DNA of 13,761 bases, from NCBI GenBank assembly GCA_031376305.1, contig JANMDM010000059.1, forward strand, positions 1 to 13,761. The letters are read 5' to 3'. Shown here in pieces: positions 1 through 6,363 of the stretch. The position numbers were made by a program, and so were the translations under genes. The stretch is from TMP-24 sp031376305 (GTDB lineage Bacteria; Pseudomonadota; Alphaproteobacteria; Rhodobacterales; Rhodobacteraceae). How positions within the stretch are numbered: position 1 is the stretch's first letter; each line of letters starts with the position of its first letter. Under the pieces are notes generated by a model. It was given only the letters and a program-made list of their open reading frames with translations. It did not search any database and was not told where the DNA came from.

Positions 1-293
1 GTGTGCATCGCAAAGGCGAGGGCGGTTGAGCTGCAACCATGGGCCAGCGTCCGCAGCATGGCGCAAAGTTCACGCACGTCGGCGCCGCCGCCGCCAAGCT
101 CTTGCGGAACCCCGGCGGAGATGAGGCCTTCGGCCTTCAAGGCGTCGTAATTGCGGGCCACGAATATGTCGCCCGCATCATGTTCGGCGGCGTGGCGGGC
201 GAATTCGGGGGCGAGCCGCCGGGCAATGGCGGAAGGGGTTTCGGTGTCTGCCGACGACGCGGAACGCACTTTGGCGAGTGAGATGGATTCCAT
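1..293 (-). CDS. Acyl-CoA dehydrogenase, N-terminal part (partial)
   Basis: The reading frame starts at ATG 293-291 and stays open to the left edge (97 codons), so the gene is cut by the window. The start has a good ribosome binding site (GGGAG, about 8 bases upstream). The visible residues fit the N-terminal helical domain of flavin-dependent acyl-CoA dehydrogenases: an early helix with RRLAPEFARHAAEHD, then a LKAEGLISAGVPQELGGGGA segment that matches the family's usual 'L...GL..LGVPEELGG.G' pattern, then a helix ending in SSTALAFAMH. The family oxidises acyl-CoA at the alpha-beta carbons using FAD. The active-site base and FAD contacts are outside the window, so substrate cannot be judged. 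It is divergent from the HxlR-type regulator at 433, which may control it (inference). Confidence 0.8.
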   Translation of the reverse strand, partial: MESISLAKVRSASSADTETPSAIARRLAPEFARHAAEHDAGDIFVARNYDALKAEGLISAGVPQELGGGGADVRELCAMLRTLAHGCSSTALAFAMH

Positions 294-366
294 GGTGGAT
301 ACTCCCGATTTTAACGATGGCCTGAGTTTCTGCCCCGCTGCACGTTGCGTCCAGTCCAGTAACTGT

Positions 367-377
367 AGTTGCCAACT
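367..377. promoter_or_regulatory. Candidate operator palindrome between acyl-CoA dehydrogenase and HxlR gene
   Basis: AGTTG-C-CAACT is a perfect 5-base inverted repeat with a single central base, in the 139-base intergenic region between two divergent genes. It lies directly upstream of a possible promoter for the regulator gene. MarR/HxlR-type winged-helix dimers bind short palindromes of this kind, so this is a reasonable autoregulatory site, but it is short and unproven. Confidence 0.3.
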
Positions 378-405
378 TTGTAGAAAAGAGGCGTTGTGGT
401 ATTCT
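378..405 (+). promoter_or_regulatory. Possible promoter of the HxlR-type gene
   Basis: TTGTAG (378-383) and TATTCT (400-405) are separated by 16 bases and resemble a sigma-70 promoter. The -35 box abuts the AGTTGCCAACT palindrome. Fit is moderate. Confidence 0.35.
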
Positions 406-432
406 GTTCTGAAGAAGACCTGGGGGGGCGCG

Positions 433-1125
433 ATGACCGAACGCGGTGGCTACGGACAATTCTGCCCGATTTCGATGGCCGCTGAAGTGCTTTGCACCAG
501 GTGGACAGTGCTGCTTTTACGGGAGTTTCTGTGCGGCAGCACGCGCTTCAACGATTTGCGCCGGGGAGTGCCGAAGATGTCGCCGACGCTGCTGTCTAAG
601 CGGTTGAAAGAGTTGGAGCGGGCCGGGGTGGTGCGGGTGATGACCAGTGACAAGGGTGTCGATGAATACCATCTGACTGCATCGGGCGAAGATTTGCGCA
701 CCTTGGTCATGGCGATTGGCACTTGGGGGCAGAGATGGGTGGAATCGCGGCTTTCGCTGAGGAATCTCGACCCGTCGCTGCTCATGTGGGACATGCGGCG
801 GAACCTTGATCCGCGCCCGTTTCCCGAGCAGCGCTGCACGGTCCACTTTCAGTATCCCGAAATTGCTGGTGCCTTTCAGAACTGGTGGCTGGTTGTCGAG
901 AAGGCGACGGTTGATATGTGCTCTTTTGACCCCGGCTATGAGATTGACCTGCTGGTCAGCGGATCCTTGCGCAGCATGACTTCGGTCTGGATGGGGGTGA
1001 GCAACCTGGCGCAGGAAATTTCGGCGGGCAAGCTGAGCGTCGAAGGCGATCCGCGCCTGGTGAAAGCCATGCCGCTGTGGCTGGGTCTTAGCCCCTTCGC
1101 CAAGGACGTCCGGCGCGTGGCCTGA
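433..1125 (+). CDS. HxlR-family winged helix transcriptional regulator with C-terminal extension
   Basis: A 230-residue protein. Residues about 10-100 form a HxlR winged helix-turn-helix: FCPISMAAEVLCTRWTVLLL, then a recognition region MSPTLLSKRLKELERAGVV and a wing ending in YHLTASGEDL. Cys11 is at the N-terminal position where many HxlR proteins carry a conserved, sometimes redox-active, Cys; Cys21 is close by. The C-terminal 120 residues are an added domain resembling the sterol-carrier-like (SCP2-type) tails found in longer HxlR homologues (recollection, not tested); it may bind a lipid or acyl ligand. ATG 433 was chosen because a G-rich ribosome binding site precedes it and it begins just before the HxlR domain; the frame is open further upstream to 151, but that part has no family resemblance. 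The divergent acyl-CoA dehydrogenase is the obvious candidate target. Confidence 0.88.
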   Translation: MTERGGYGQFCPISMAAEVLCTRWTVLLLREFLCGSTRFNDLRRGVPKMSPTLLSKRLKELERAGVVRVMTSDKGVDEYHLTASGEDLRTLVMAIGTWGQRWVESRLSLRNLDPSLLMWDMRRNLDPRPFPEQRCTVHFQYPEIAGAFQNWWLVVEKATVDMCSFDPGYEIDLLVSGSLRSMTSVWMGVSNLAQEISAGKLSVEGDPRLVKAMPLWLGLSPFAKDVRRVA

Positions 1126-1140
1126 GTGGCGAGACCGAAG

Positions 1141-2091
1141 CTAGCTTGCCGCGCGTTTCTCGATACGCTCGCGGTAAAGGACATAAAGGCCGGACGCCAC
1201 GATGATGAAAATTCCTATCCAGCCGGTGGTGTCGGGCCAGTCGTTCCAGAAGACCCAGCCATAGATCACCCCCCAGACCATCGCCGTATATTCAAAAGGC
1301 GCGACGACGCTGGATTCGGCGACGCGGTAGGCTTGGGTCAGCAAAGTCAGCCCGACGGCGGCGATCACGCCGCAGCCCATCATCAGAAACAGATCATGGC
1401 CGGTGGGCGCGACCCAGCCGCGCAAAAGAAAGCCAAGGCTCTTGTGGCTTTCATTGGCAAAGGTGCCGTCGCTGAAAACGAGCGCCATCAGAGCGGCGCA
1501 GCATAAAAACACCCCGTTGCCATAAAATGCCAGAGCGGCTGCGGTGTGGTGCGTCCCAAGCTTGCGGGCGCCGACCATCGCCCCGCCGTAAGCAAGGCCC
1601 GCCCACACCGCCAAAAGTGCTGCCCAGTCGAAAAGGTCACTGTTGGGGCGCACCATGGCCAGCACGCCGATCAACCCGGTCAGCACCGCGATCCAGCGAC
1701 GGACGCTGACATGTTCGCCCATAAGGGTCACCGACATGAGGGTTATGAACAGCGGTGCCCCAAAGTAAAGCGCCACGGTATTGGCCAGCGGCAGGGCGGC
1801 TAGGGCGAGGTAATAGCTGGCATAGGCCGAGAACATGATCAACCCACGCCCCACCATTCGACCCCAGCGCGGCGTGATCAGGCTGCGCAGGCCGCCGTTC
1901 CAATGAACCAGAGCCAGAAGGATCGGGAAGGCGGTCAGACTGCGCAGGATCATCGCCTCGTACAGCGGATAGGCGCTGCTGATCAGTTTCAGGATCAGAT
2001 CCTGCACCGAAAACACAGCAATCCCAGCGATCAGGCAGGTGATGCCCATTGTGGTGTCGCGACGCAAAGGATTGAGGGTGGTCGCGGGCAT
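1141..2091 (-). CDS. DMT-superfamily (EamA) transporter
   Basis: A 316-residue polytopic membrane protein with about ten hydrophobic segments and two EamA-type halves. The first half runs from MGITCLIAGIAVFSVQDLIL to the RRWIAVLTGLIGVLAMVRP segment, which is a typical end of EamA repeat 1. The second ends in a WIGIFIIVASGLYVLYRER tail, a typical end of repeat 2. The family exports small metabolites (amino acids, amines, nucleosides); substrate cannot be told here. The frame is open to 2196, but ATG 2091-2089 is preferred because AGGAG precedes it by 7 bases and the extra 35 residues look non-coding. It lies downstream of rplI on the same strand, separated by a strong terminator, so it is probably transcribed alone. 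It converges with the HxlR gene (15 bases between stops). Confidence 0.85.
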   Translation of the reverse strand: MPATTLNPLRRDTTMGITCLIAGIAVFSVQDLILKLISSAYPLYEAMILRSLTAFPILLALVHWNGGLRSLITPRWGRMVGRGLIMFSAYASYYLALAALPLANTVALYFGAPLFITLMSVTLMGEHVSVRRWIAVLTGLIGVLAMVRPNSDLFDWAALLAVWAGLAYGGAMVGARKLGTHHTAAALAFYGNGVFLCCAALMALVFSDGTFANESHKSLGFLLRGWVAPTGHDLFLMMGCGVIAAVGLTLLTQAYRVAESSVVAPFEYTAMVWGVIYGWVFWNDWPDTTGWIGIFIIVASGLYVLYRERIEKRAAS

Positions 2092-2132
2092 CGACGCTCC
2101 TGAAATGTCATAAGTGCCCCTAGCCAGACGGC

Positions 2133-2148
2133 TGGCCCCAGGGGGCCA
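2133..2148. repeat. Perfect 7-base inverted repeat upstream of the EamA gene
   Basis: TGGCCCC-AG-GGGGCCA is a perfect inverted repeat with a two-base centre. It overlaps a G/C-rich cluster of smaller inverted repeats (AGCC/GGCT just to its left). It lies between the rplI terminator and the start of the transporter gene. It could be an operator or leader hairpin; it has no T-run, so it is not an intrinsic terminator. Confidence 0.35.
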
Positions 2149-2234
2149 TGACTGCGTTGCTTGTGCGTGATTTGCCCGCAGGGTGCAACGGCACAATGGA
2201 CGGGCGATGGTCGATCTGCGATTACCGTAACCGG

Positions 2235-2278
2235 AAAAGCAAAACCGCGCCGGGGTGCCCCGGCGCGGTCTGATTTTT
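2235..2278 (-). terminator. Intrinsic terminator of the rpsF-rpsR-rplI operon
   Basis: A perfect 12-base inverted repeat (ACCGCGCCGGGG at 2244-2255 and its complement at 2258-2269). On the minus strand it is followed by TTTTGCTTTT, which fits a Rho-independent terminator just after the rplI stop at 2296. On the plus strand it is followed by a TTTTT run at 2274-2278, so it may work in both directions. Confidence 0.88.
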
Positions 2279-2295
2279 CGTCCGTTGCCGGACGC

Positions 2296-2871
2296 TTAGA
2301 GGTCTTCGCCGTCCTGGGCTGCGCCCATCTCGTCGAACAGCTCGGCGATCTCGAAATCGGCGGCGGCTTCGGCTTCGGCGGCCATTTCGCGGATCGACTT
2401 GCCCGAAGCCTGAAGTTCGGCTTCTTCAGGAGAGCGTGCAACGTTCATGGTGACGGTTGCCACGACTTCCGGGTGCAGCACGACGGACACGTCATGCAGG
2501 CCCAAAGCCTTGATCGGGTTGCGCAGAACGATCTGCTTGCGATCGGCGGTGAAACCGGCAGCAGCGGCGGCGTCTGCGATGTCGCGCGGCGTGACCGAAC
2601 CGTAAAGCGCGCCGGCATCAGAGGCCGAACGGATCACGATGAAGGTCTGACCGTCGATTTTCTCGGCGAGGGCCGTAGCTTCGCTCTTGGTCTCGATGTT
2701 GCGAGTCTCAAGCTGGGCTTTTTGGCCTTCGAACGACTTGATGTTGGCTTCCGAGGCGCGCAGGGCTTTGCGCTGCGGCAGCAGGAAGTTGCGGGCATAG
2801 CCGTCTTTGACTTTGACGACATCGCCCATTTGGCCAAGTTTGACCACACGTTCCAGAAGGATGACTTGCAT
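2296..2871 (-). CDS. rplI: 50S ribosomal protein L9 (bL9)
   Basis: A 191-residue protein starting MQVILLERVVKLGQMGDVV, the hallmark N-terminal domain of bL9, followed by VKDGYARNFLLPQ, which holds the family's conserved GYARN.L.P signature. A charged connecting helix (about residues 40-75) leads to the C-terminal domain, with the GALYGSVTPRDIADA motif. bL9 binds 23S rRNA near the base of the L1 stalk and reaches out along the ribosome surface. It is longer than the roughly 150-residue E. coli protein: an acidic, Ala/Glu-rich tail of about 40 residues follows the C-terminal domain, as in other alphaproteobacteria. AAGGAG overlaps the end of rpsR and supports the ATG at 2871-2869. It is the last gene of the operon. 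Confidence 0.97.
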   Translation of the reverse strand: MQVILLERVVKLGQMGDVVKVKDGYARNFLLPQRKALRASEANIKSFEGQKAQLETRNIETKSEATALAEKIDGQTFIVIRSASDAGALYGSVTPRDIADAAAAAGFTADRKQIVLRNPIKALGLHDVSVVLHPEVVATVTMNVARSPEEAELQASGKSIREMAAEAEAAADFEIAELFDEMGAAQDGEDL

Positions 2872-2883
2872 GGGTCTTGCTCC

Positions 2884-3111
2884 TTACTTCACAGCGTAGG
2901 GAAGAAGCGCGAGGAAACGGGCGCGTTTGATCGCCTGTGCCAATTCGCGCTGCTTCTTGGACGAAACGGCGGTGATCCGGGCGGGGACGATCTTGCCACG
3001 CTCGGAGACATAGCGCTGCAGGACGCGCACGTCTTTGTAGTCAATCTTCGGCGCATTATCACCCGAGAACGGGCAGACCTTGCGGCGGCGGAAAAATGGT
3101 TTGTTCGCCAT
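2884..3111 (-). CDS. rpsR: 30S ribosomal protein S18 (bS18)
   Basis: A 75-residue basic protein beginning MANKPFFRRRKVCPFSG, with IDYKDVRVLQRYVSERGKI and an RRxTG-like region read here as PARITAVSSKKQRELAQAIK, then ARFLALLPY. These are the standard bS18 blocks at the usual length. bS18 forms a heterodimer with bS6 on the platform of the 30S subunit. It sits between rpsF (28-base gap) and rplI (12-base gap), the usual bacterial order, with AAGGAACC as ribosome binding site. Cys13 in the VCPF block lies where some bS18 proteins bind zinc, though a full set of Cys is not present. Confidence 0.97.
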   Translation of the reverse strand: MANKPFFRRRKVCPFSGDNAPKIDYKDVRVLQRYVSERGKIVPARITAVSSKKQRELAQAIKRARFLALLPYAVK

Positions 3112-3139
3112 GGGTTAGGTTCCTTTCCTCAGGCCGGGA

Positions 3140-3592
3140 TCAACGACGGTCGCCAAAGCTCGGGCGGTCACCGCCAAAGCTGGGACGGTCACCACCAAAG
3201 CTGCGGCGTTCGCCGCCACGGTCACCGCCACGATCGCCGCGGTCAGGGCGATCGCCACGCTCGCGCTCATCGCGCTTTTGCATCTGGGCGGACAGACCTT
3301 CTTCATGGGCATCGACCTTGATGGTCAAAACCCGCATGACATCGTCGTGCAGACGCGCAAGGCGTTCCATTTCCTGCACGGCGGCCGAGGGCGTGTCGGT
3401 GCGCAAAAGCGCATAGTGGCCCTTGCGGTTTTTGTTGATCTTGTAGGCCATCGTCTTGACGCCCCAGTATTCGGTGCTGACGACAGTGCCGCCATTGTCC
3501 GTGATCACTGCGGAAAAATGTTCGATGAGGCCTTCGGCCTGCGTGCTGGACAAATCCTGGCGCGCGATCATCACATGCTCATAAAGCGGCAT
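3140..3592 (-). CDS. rpsF: 30S ribosomal protein S6 (bS6) with Arg/Gly-rich tail
   Basis: A 150-residue protein. Residues 1-100 are a standard bS6 ferredoxin-like fold (MPLYEHVMIARQDLSSTQAE; YWGVKTMAYKINKNRKGHY; DDVMRVLTIKVD). From about residue 105 there is a low-complexity tail rich in Arg, Asp and Gly, ending in repeated SFGGDRP units. E. coli S6 also has a variable tail (the substrate of RimK glutamylation), but this one is Arg/Gly type, as seen in several alphaproteobacteria. bS6 pairs with bS18 in the 30S platform. The start is supported by AAAGGAG six bases upstream. First gene of rpsF-rpsR-rplI, behind a structured leader and a good promoter. Confidence 0.97.
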   Translation of the reverse strand: MPLYEHVMIARQDLSSTQAEGLIEHFSAVITDNGGTVVSTEYWGVKTMAYKINKNRKGHYALLRTDTPSAAVQEMERLARLHDDVMRVLTIKVDAHEEGLSAQMQKRDERERGDRPDRGDRGGDRGGERRSFGGDRPSFGGDRPSFGDRR

Positions 3593-3638
3593 GTAAGCTC
3601 CTTTTACGTTTCAGGCGGCTTCATAGGCAGGACCAAGT

Positions 3639-3689
3639 CTTCCGCTGTCCGCCACGAGAGGCTACGCCGGGTGCATGAAGTTGCGGAAG
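3639..3689 (-). promoter_or_regulatory. Structured rpsF leader, candidate S6:S18 autoregulatory motif
   Basis: The leader between the rpsF promoter and start codon has a perfect 7-base stem (CTTCCGC at 3689-3683 and GCGGAAG at 3645-3639, read on the minus strand). It encloses a segment with CACCCGGCG and GTGGCGGACA. rpsF leaders of several bacteria carry a hairpin with a CCG-containing bulge that is bound by the S6:S18 dimer to repress translation. The position and the C/G-rich core fit that idea, but I have not matched it to the motif model. Confidence 0.4.
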
Positions 3690-3696
3690 ATGGGGC

Positions 3697-3724
3697 CTTA
3701 TAGAGGAACAGATCGCAGATGCAA
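3697..3724 (-). promoter_or_regulatory. Promoter of the rpsF operon
   Basis: On the minus strand TTGCAT (3724-3719) and TATAAG (3702-3697) are 16 bases apart, close to the sigma-70 consensus. This predicts a leader of about 98 bases before the rpsF start at 3592. Confidence 0.6.
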
Positions 3725-3762
3725 GGGGGGGAAGGGCTGGCAATCGGCCCGCGGGCATCGGG

Positions 3763-3790
3763 CAAATGAGTATTTGTGCAAAGAAAAAAC
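3763..3790. repeat. Intergenic GAGTATTTG element, copy 1
   Basis: GAGTATTTG (3768-3776) followed by an A-rich run. A second copy, with the same GAGTATTTG word and A-rich run, is at 6132-6149. Here the core is also part of a small inverted repeat, CAAAT-GAGT-ATTTG (3763-3776). It lies just after the stop of the b561-YceI gene. I recall similar GAGTATTTG-plus-A-run words in many Rhodobacteraceae intergenic regions; this needs a genome count. Confidence 0.35.
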
Positions 3791-3808
3791 GGGCGGGGCT
3801 GGTTGCGT

Positions 3809-4990
3809 CTATCTGCGTTTTGCGGTCAGGGCCACATCGACGGTCACCGCAAAGCCTACGGTGGTTTCATCGGGGTAGCTTGGCCCCATGCCAAAATCAC
3901 GCCGATCAAGTGTGGTCTGGCCGGTCATGGTGGCTGTGTCACCGTCGATCTTCAGGCTGAAGGGCAGGGTGACAGGCATTGTGACGCCACGCAGCGACAA
4001 AGTGCCAATGGCGGCTAGCTGGCCGTTGGTTTCGGCAATATCGCCCTTGAAAGTCGCGGTGGGGTTGGTTGAAATATCGAAGAATTCTGGCCCGGCGGCT
4101 TGTGGGGTGACCGATCCGACGGTCATGCCCGACAGCGGGATGGTGGCGGTGACGGCGCCGCTGTGGGCGATTTCGTCATATGTGATTTCGGCGGACCAGC
4201 CGGTGAAACTGCCCGAGACATCGGCGGTCATTTGTTTGACGGTAAAGCCCAAGCTGCCCTCTGCGACGGCCCAGTTGCCCCCGACGGGGGCCTTAGCAGT
4301 GATCGCAATGTTTTTGGCGGGATCTTGTGCCGGGGTGGTGACAATCCCAATGGCGATGATTGCAGCCCAACCCGCCAGGGCCAGGACTATAGCCCGTGCC
4401 GAAGGGTTTTGTGGGGGGGTGGGCAGCGACACACCTGTGATCATTCGGGCCAGCGTGCCGTCGCGGTCGACGACCGCGTGTTTCAGTGCCCCGGCGACAT
4501 GCAGGGCGATGGAAAGATAAAGCAGTTTCGAAGATGCGCCATGAATGGATCTGAACATATCAGCCAGCGCAGGCGATTTTGGCACAAACGGCAGCGACTG
4601 GCCGAAGGGCCACAAGATTGGCGCAAATCCGGCGGTGGCAGCGTGATAGAACCAGCCCGATAGCGGCATCACCAGCATGGCGGCATAGAGTGACCAGTGA
4701 ACAAGCTCTGCCGCAAATGTTTCAAGCCGCCGGTTCGGGTGCAACGCACCGGGTTGGGGCTGGGTCATGGCCCAAAGGATGCGCAAGAGTGCTGTGAAGA
4801 ACGCCGCGATGCCGAGGGTTTTGTGAAGTGAAAAAAGTGTGGCAAGACGGGCCACATCGCCATCGGATGCCCGCGGCAGATCTTCGGAATAAAGCGCGAT
4901 GCCGATGGCAGTGAGGATAAGAAGGGCGGTCAGCCAGTGAAAGGCGCGCGCCAGGCTGCCATAGGCAGTGGGGGTGTTTGAAAGCGCCAT
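3809..4990 (-). CDS. Cytochrome b561 - YceI fusion protein
   Basis: A 393-residue two-domain protein. Residues 1-185 form a four-helix cytochrome b561 (Ni/Fe-hydrogenase b-type) membrane domain: His18 (LARAFHWLTALL), His56 (SLHKTLGIAAFF), His98, His150 (RSIHGASSKLLYL) and His164 are candidate haem b ligands, with the ALHV..ALKHA ending typical of the family. A further hydrophobic segment (about 197-216) leads to a C-terminal YceI domain (about 223-393), with EGSLGFTVKQMTADVSGSF, GPEFFDISTNPTATFKGD and DRRDFGMG motifs. YceI is a lipocalin-like beta-barrel that binds polyisoprenoids such as ubiquinone-type chains. The topology would place YceI in the periplasm next to a haem-b electron carrier, suggesting quinone-linked redox work (inference). 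In E. coli the two domains are separate neighbouring genes (yceJ-yceI). ATG 4990-4988 is the natural start. Confidence 0.9.
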   Translation of the reverse strand: MALSNTPTAYGSLARAFHWLTALLILTAIGIALYSEDLPRASDGDVARLATLFSLHKTLGIAAFFTALLRILWAMTQPQPGALHPNRRLETFAAELVHWSLYAAMLVMPLSGWFYHAATAGFAPILWPFGQSLPFVPKSPALADMFRSIHGASSKLLYLSIALHVAGALKHAVVDRDGTLARMITGVSLPTPPQNPSARAIVLALAGWAAIIAIGIVTTPAQDPAKNIAITAKAPVGGNWAVAEGSLGFTVKQMTADVSGSFTGWSAEITYDEIAHSGAVTATIPLSGMTVGSVTPQAAGPEFFDISTNPTATFKGDIAETNGQLAAIGTLSLRGVTMPVTLPFSLKIDGDTATMTGQTTLDRRDFGMGPSYPDETTVGFAVTVDVALTAKRR

Positions 4991-5031
4991 GCGAAATTAT
5001 TCCGAGCAGTTTCTCTATCTGACCCGACAGT

Positions 5032-5037
5032 ATTATA
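5032..5037 (-). promoter_or_regulatory. TATAAT -10 box candidate for the b561-YceI gene
   Basis: The minus strand reads TATAAT, a perfect -10 hexamer, about 42 bases before the b561-YceI start. No convincing -35 box is seen at 16-18 bases. The same AT-rich island may also serve fabD on the plus strand (TATTAT, 5031-5036), so this is probably a divergent promoter region. Confidence 0.4.
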
Positions 5038-5136
5038 GCTGCGGCCCAATGGGAATGCGTGCACAAAGCCCGTCCGGATTGCGGAGCGAAGGCGGGCGCG
5101 CTATGCCAAAAGACAATGGCAGGCAAAGGAGAGCAG

Positions 5137-6066
5137 ATGACACGGGCGTTCGTATTTCCGGGGCAGGGGGCGCAGGTAATCGGTATGGGCCGCGCGCTGG
5201 CTGCAGCTTATCCCGCCGCGAAGGCGGTTTTCGACGAGGTCGATGCGGCGCTGGGCGAAAAACTGTCGGCGCTGATCTGGGAGGGCGATCAGGAGGCTCT
5301 GACGCTGACCCAAAATGCGCAACCGGCGCTGATGGCGACTTCGATCGCGGCGATGCGGGCGCTGGAGGCTGAGGGGATAGTGATCACCTCGGCGGCTTAT
5401 GTTGCCGGACATTCCTTGGGCGAATATTCGGCGCTGTGTGCGGCGGGGGCCCTGAGCCTTGCCGATACCGCGCGGCTTTTGCGGCTGCGGGGGCGCGCCA
5501 TGCAGGCGGCGGTGCCGGTGGGGGTGGGGGCGATGGCCGCCCTGCTGGGGTTGGATTTTGCCACAGCGGATGCGGTGGCCAAGGCAGCGGCGCAAGGTGA
5601 GGTCTGTCAGGCGGCCAATGACAATGACCCGGCACAGGTGGTGGTGTCGGGGCATAAAGCCGCCGTTGAGCGGGCTTTGGAGATTGCCAAGGCGCGCGGG
5701 GCCAAACGGGCAATATTGCTTCCAGTTTCGGCGCCTTTCCATTGCGCGCTGATGGAACCGGCGGCCAAGGTGATGGCCGAGGCATTGGCGGGGGTCGAGG
5801 TCAGAGTGCCGGTGGTGCCGGTGGTGGCCAATGTTCGCGCCGAAGCGGTGAGCGACCCGGCGCTGATCCGGGCGCTGCTGGTCGAGCAGGTCACCGGATC
5901 GGTGCGTTGGCGCGAGTCGGTGGAGTGGATGACAGCACAGGGTGTGACCGAATTTTGGGAGATCGGCGCAGGCAAGGCTTTGAGCGGGATGATCCGGCGG
6001 ATTGCACGCGAGGCAGAGTGCCGCGCGGTGGGGACACCAGAGGATGTAGTGGCGGTGAAAGGTTGA
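5137..6066 (+). CDS. fabD: Malonyl-CoA:ACP transacylase
   Basis: A 309-residue FabD, full length for the family. It transfers malonyl from CoA to holo-ACP, the first committed acyl load in type II fatty acid synthesis. Visible motifs: FVFPGQGAQ at 5-13, QPALMATS at 62-69, the nucleophile elbow GHSLGEYSA with Ser93, Arg118 for the malonyl carboxylate, and PVSAPFHCALM with the catalytic His202. The C-terminus has the FWEIGAGKALSGM block. The start at 5137 is preferred over the in-frame GTG at 5059 because it has AAGGAG 8 bases upstream and gives the usual MTRAFVFPGQGAQ terminus. It heads the fab gene set; its ACP substrate gene (acpP) is 1.4 kb downstream. Confidence 0.97.
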   Translation: MTRAFVFPGQGAQVIGMGRALAAAYPAAKAVFDEVDAALGEKLSALIWEGDQEALTLTQNAQPALMATSIAAMRALEAEGIVITSAAYVAGHSLGEYSALCAAGALSLADTARLLRLRGRAMQAAVPVGVGAMAALLGLDFATADAVAKAAAQGEVCQAANDNDPAQVVVSGHKAAVERALEIAKARGAKRAILLPVSAPFHCALMEPAAKVMAEALAGVEVRVPVVPVVANVRAEAVSDPALIRALLVEQVTGSVRWRESVEWMTAQGVTEFWEIGAGKALSGMIRRIAREAECRAVGTPEDVVAVKG

Positions 6067-6363
6067 ACGCGGCGGGAGGGCGCTGCCAGCCCGCCGGCCC
6101 TTGGTTTTGAGCCAATGGCCGACCCCACCCGGAGTATTTGGGAAAAAAAGCGGCGCTGGTTTCAGCTGGGCGCGGACGCGGGCCTAAGGATGCGTTGGAT
6201 TTCGCCCAAGCTGGTCTGCGCCATGAGGCAGTGTCCGTCGCCAAAGTCGCGGGTGGCGGACCTGATTTTGGAGTGAACACGGCGGACTTGGAAGCCCATT
6301 TTCTGCGTCGCGCCGGTTTGAGCCGCAGATGGGCCAGCCGGGCGGCCAAGAGGAAAAAGCCGA
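6067..6363. other. Gene-poor stretch between fabD and fabG
   Basis: No recognisable gene. Open frames exist on both strands (plus 6138-6425; minus 6162-6728 and 5891-6391) but they overlap one another and neighbouring genes, and their translations are Arg/Pro/Ala-rich with no motif I recognise. The stretch contains the second GAGTATTTG element and no clear terminator hairpin with a T-run after fabD. It may be a decayed gene or a long untranslated region. Confidence 0.5.
6132..6149. repeat. Intergenic GAGTATTTG element, copy 2
   Basis: GAGTATTTGGG followed by a seven-A run, 66 bases after the fabD stop and preceded by CCCACCCG. It shares GAGTATTTG and the A-rich flank with the copy at 3768. 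Both copies lie at the 3' side of genes. Confidence 0.35.

Noticed and set aside
422..428. Seven-G run at the ribosome binding site of the HxlR gene as a phase-variable switch
   Set aside because: The run is short for slippage control in this lineage and similar G runs (for example 7373-7380) occur elsewhere in this GC-rich window.
2161..3321. 386-residue plus-strand frame opposite rpsR and rplI
   Set aside because: It is antisense to three certain ribosomal protein genes and is an effect of their GC-rich third positions.
5023..5136. In-frame extension of fabD upstream with three Cys (from GTG 5059)
   Set aside because: The Cys spacing looks vaguely like a zinc ribbon, but FabD homologues start at MTRAFVFPGQG, and AAGGAG precedes the ATG at 5137. 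The open frame is probably chance in the promoter region.
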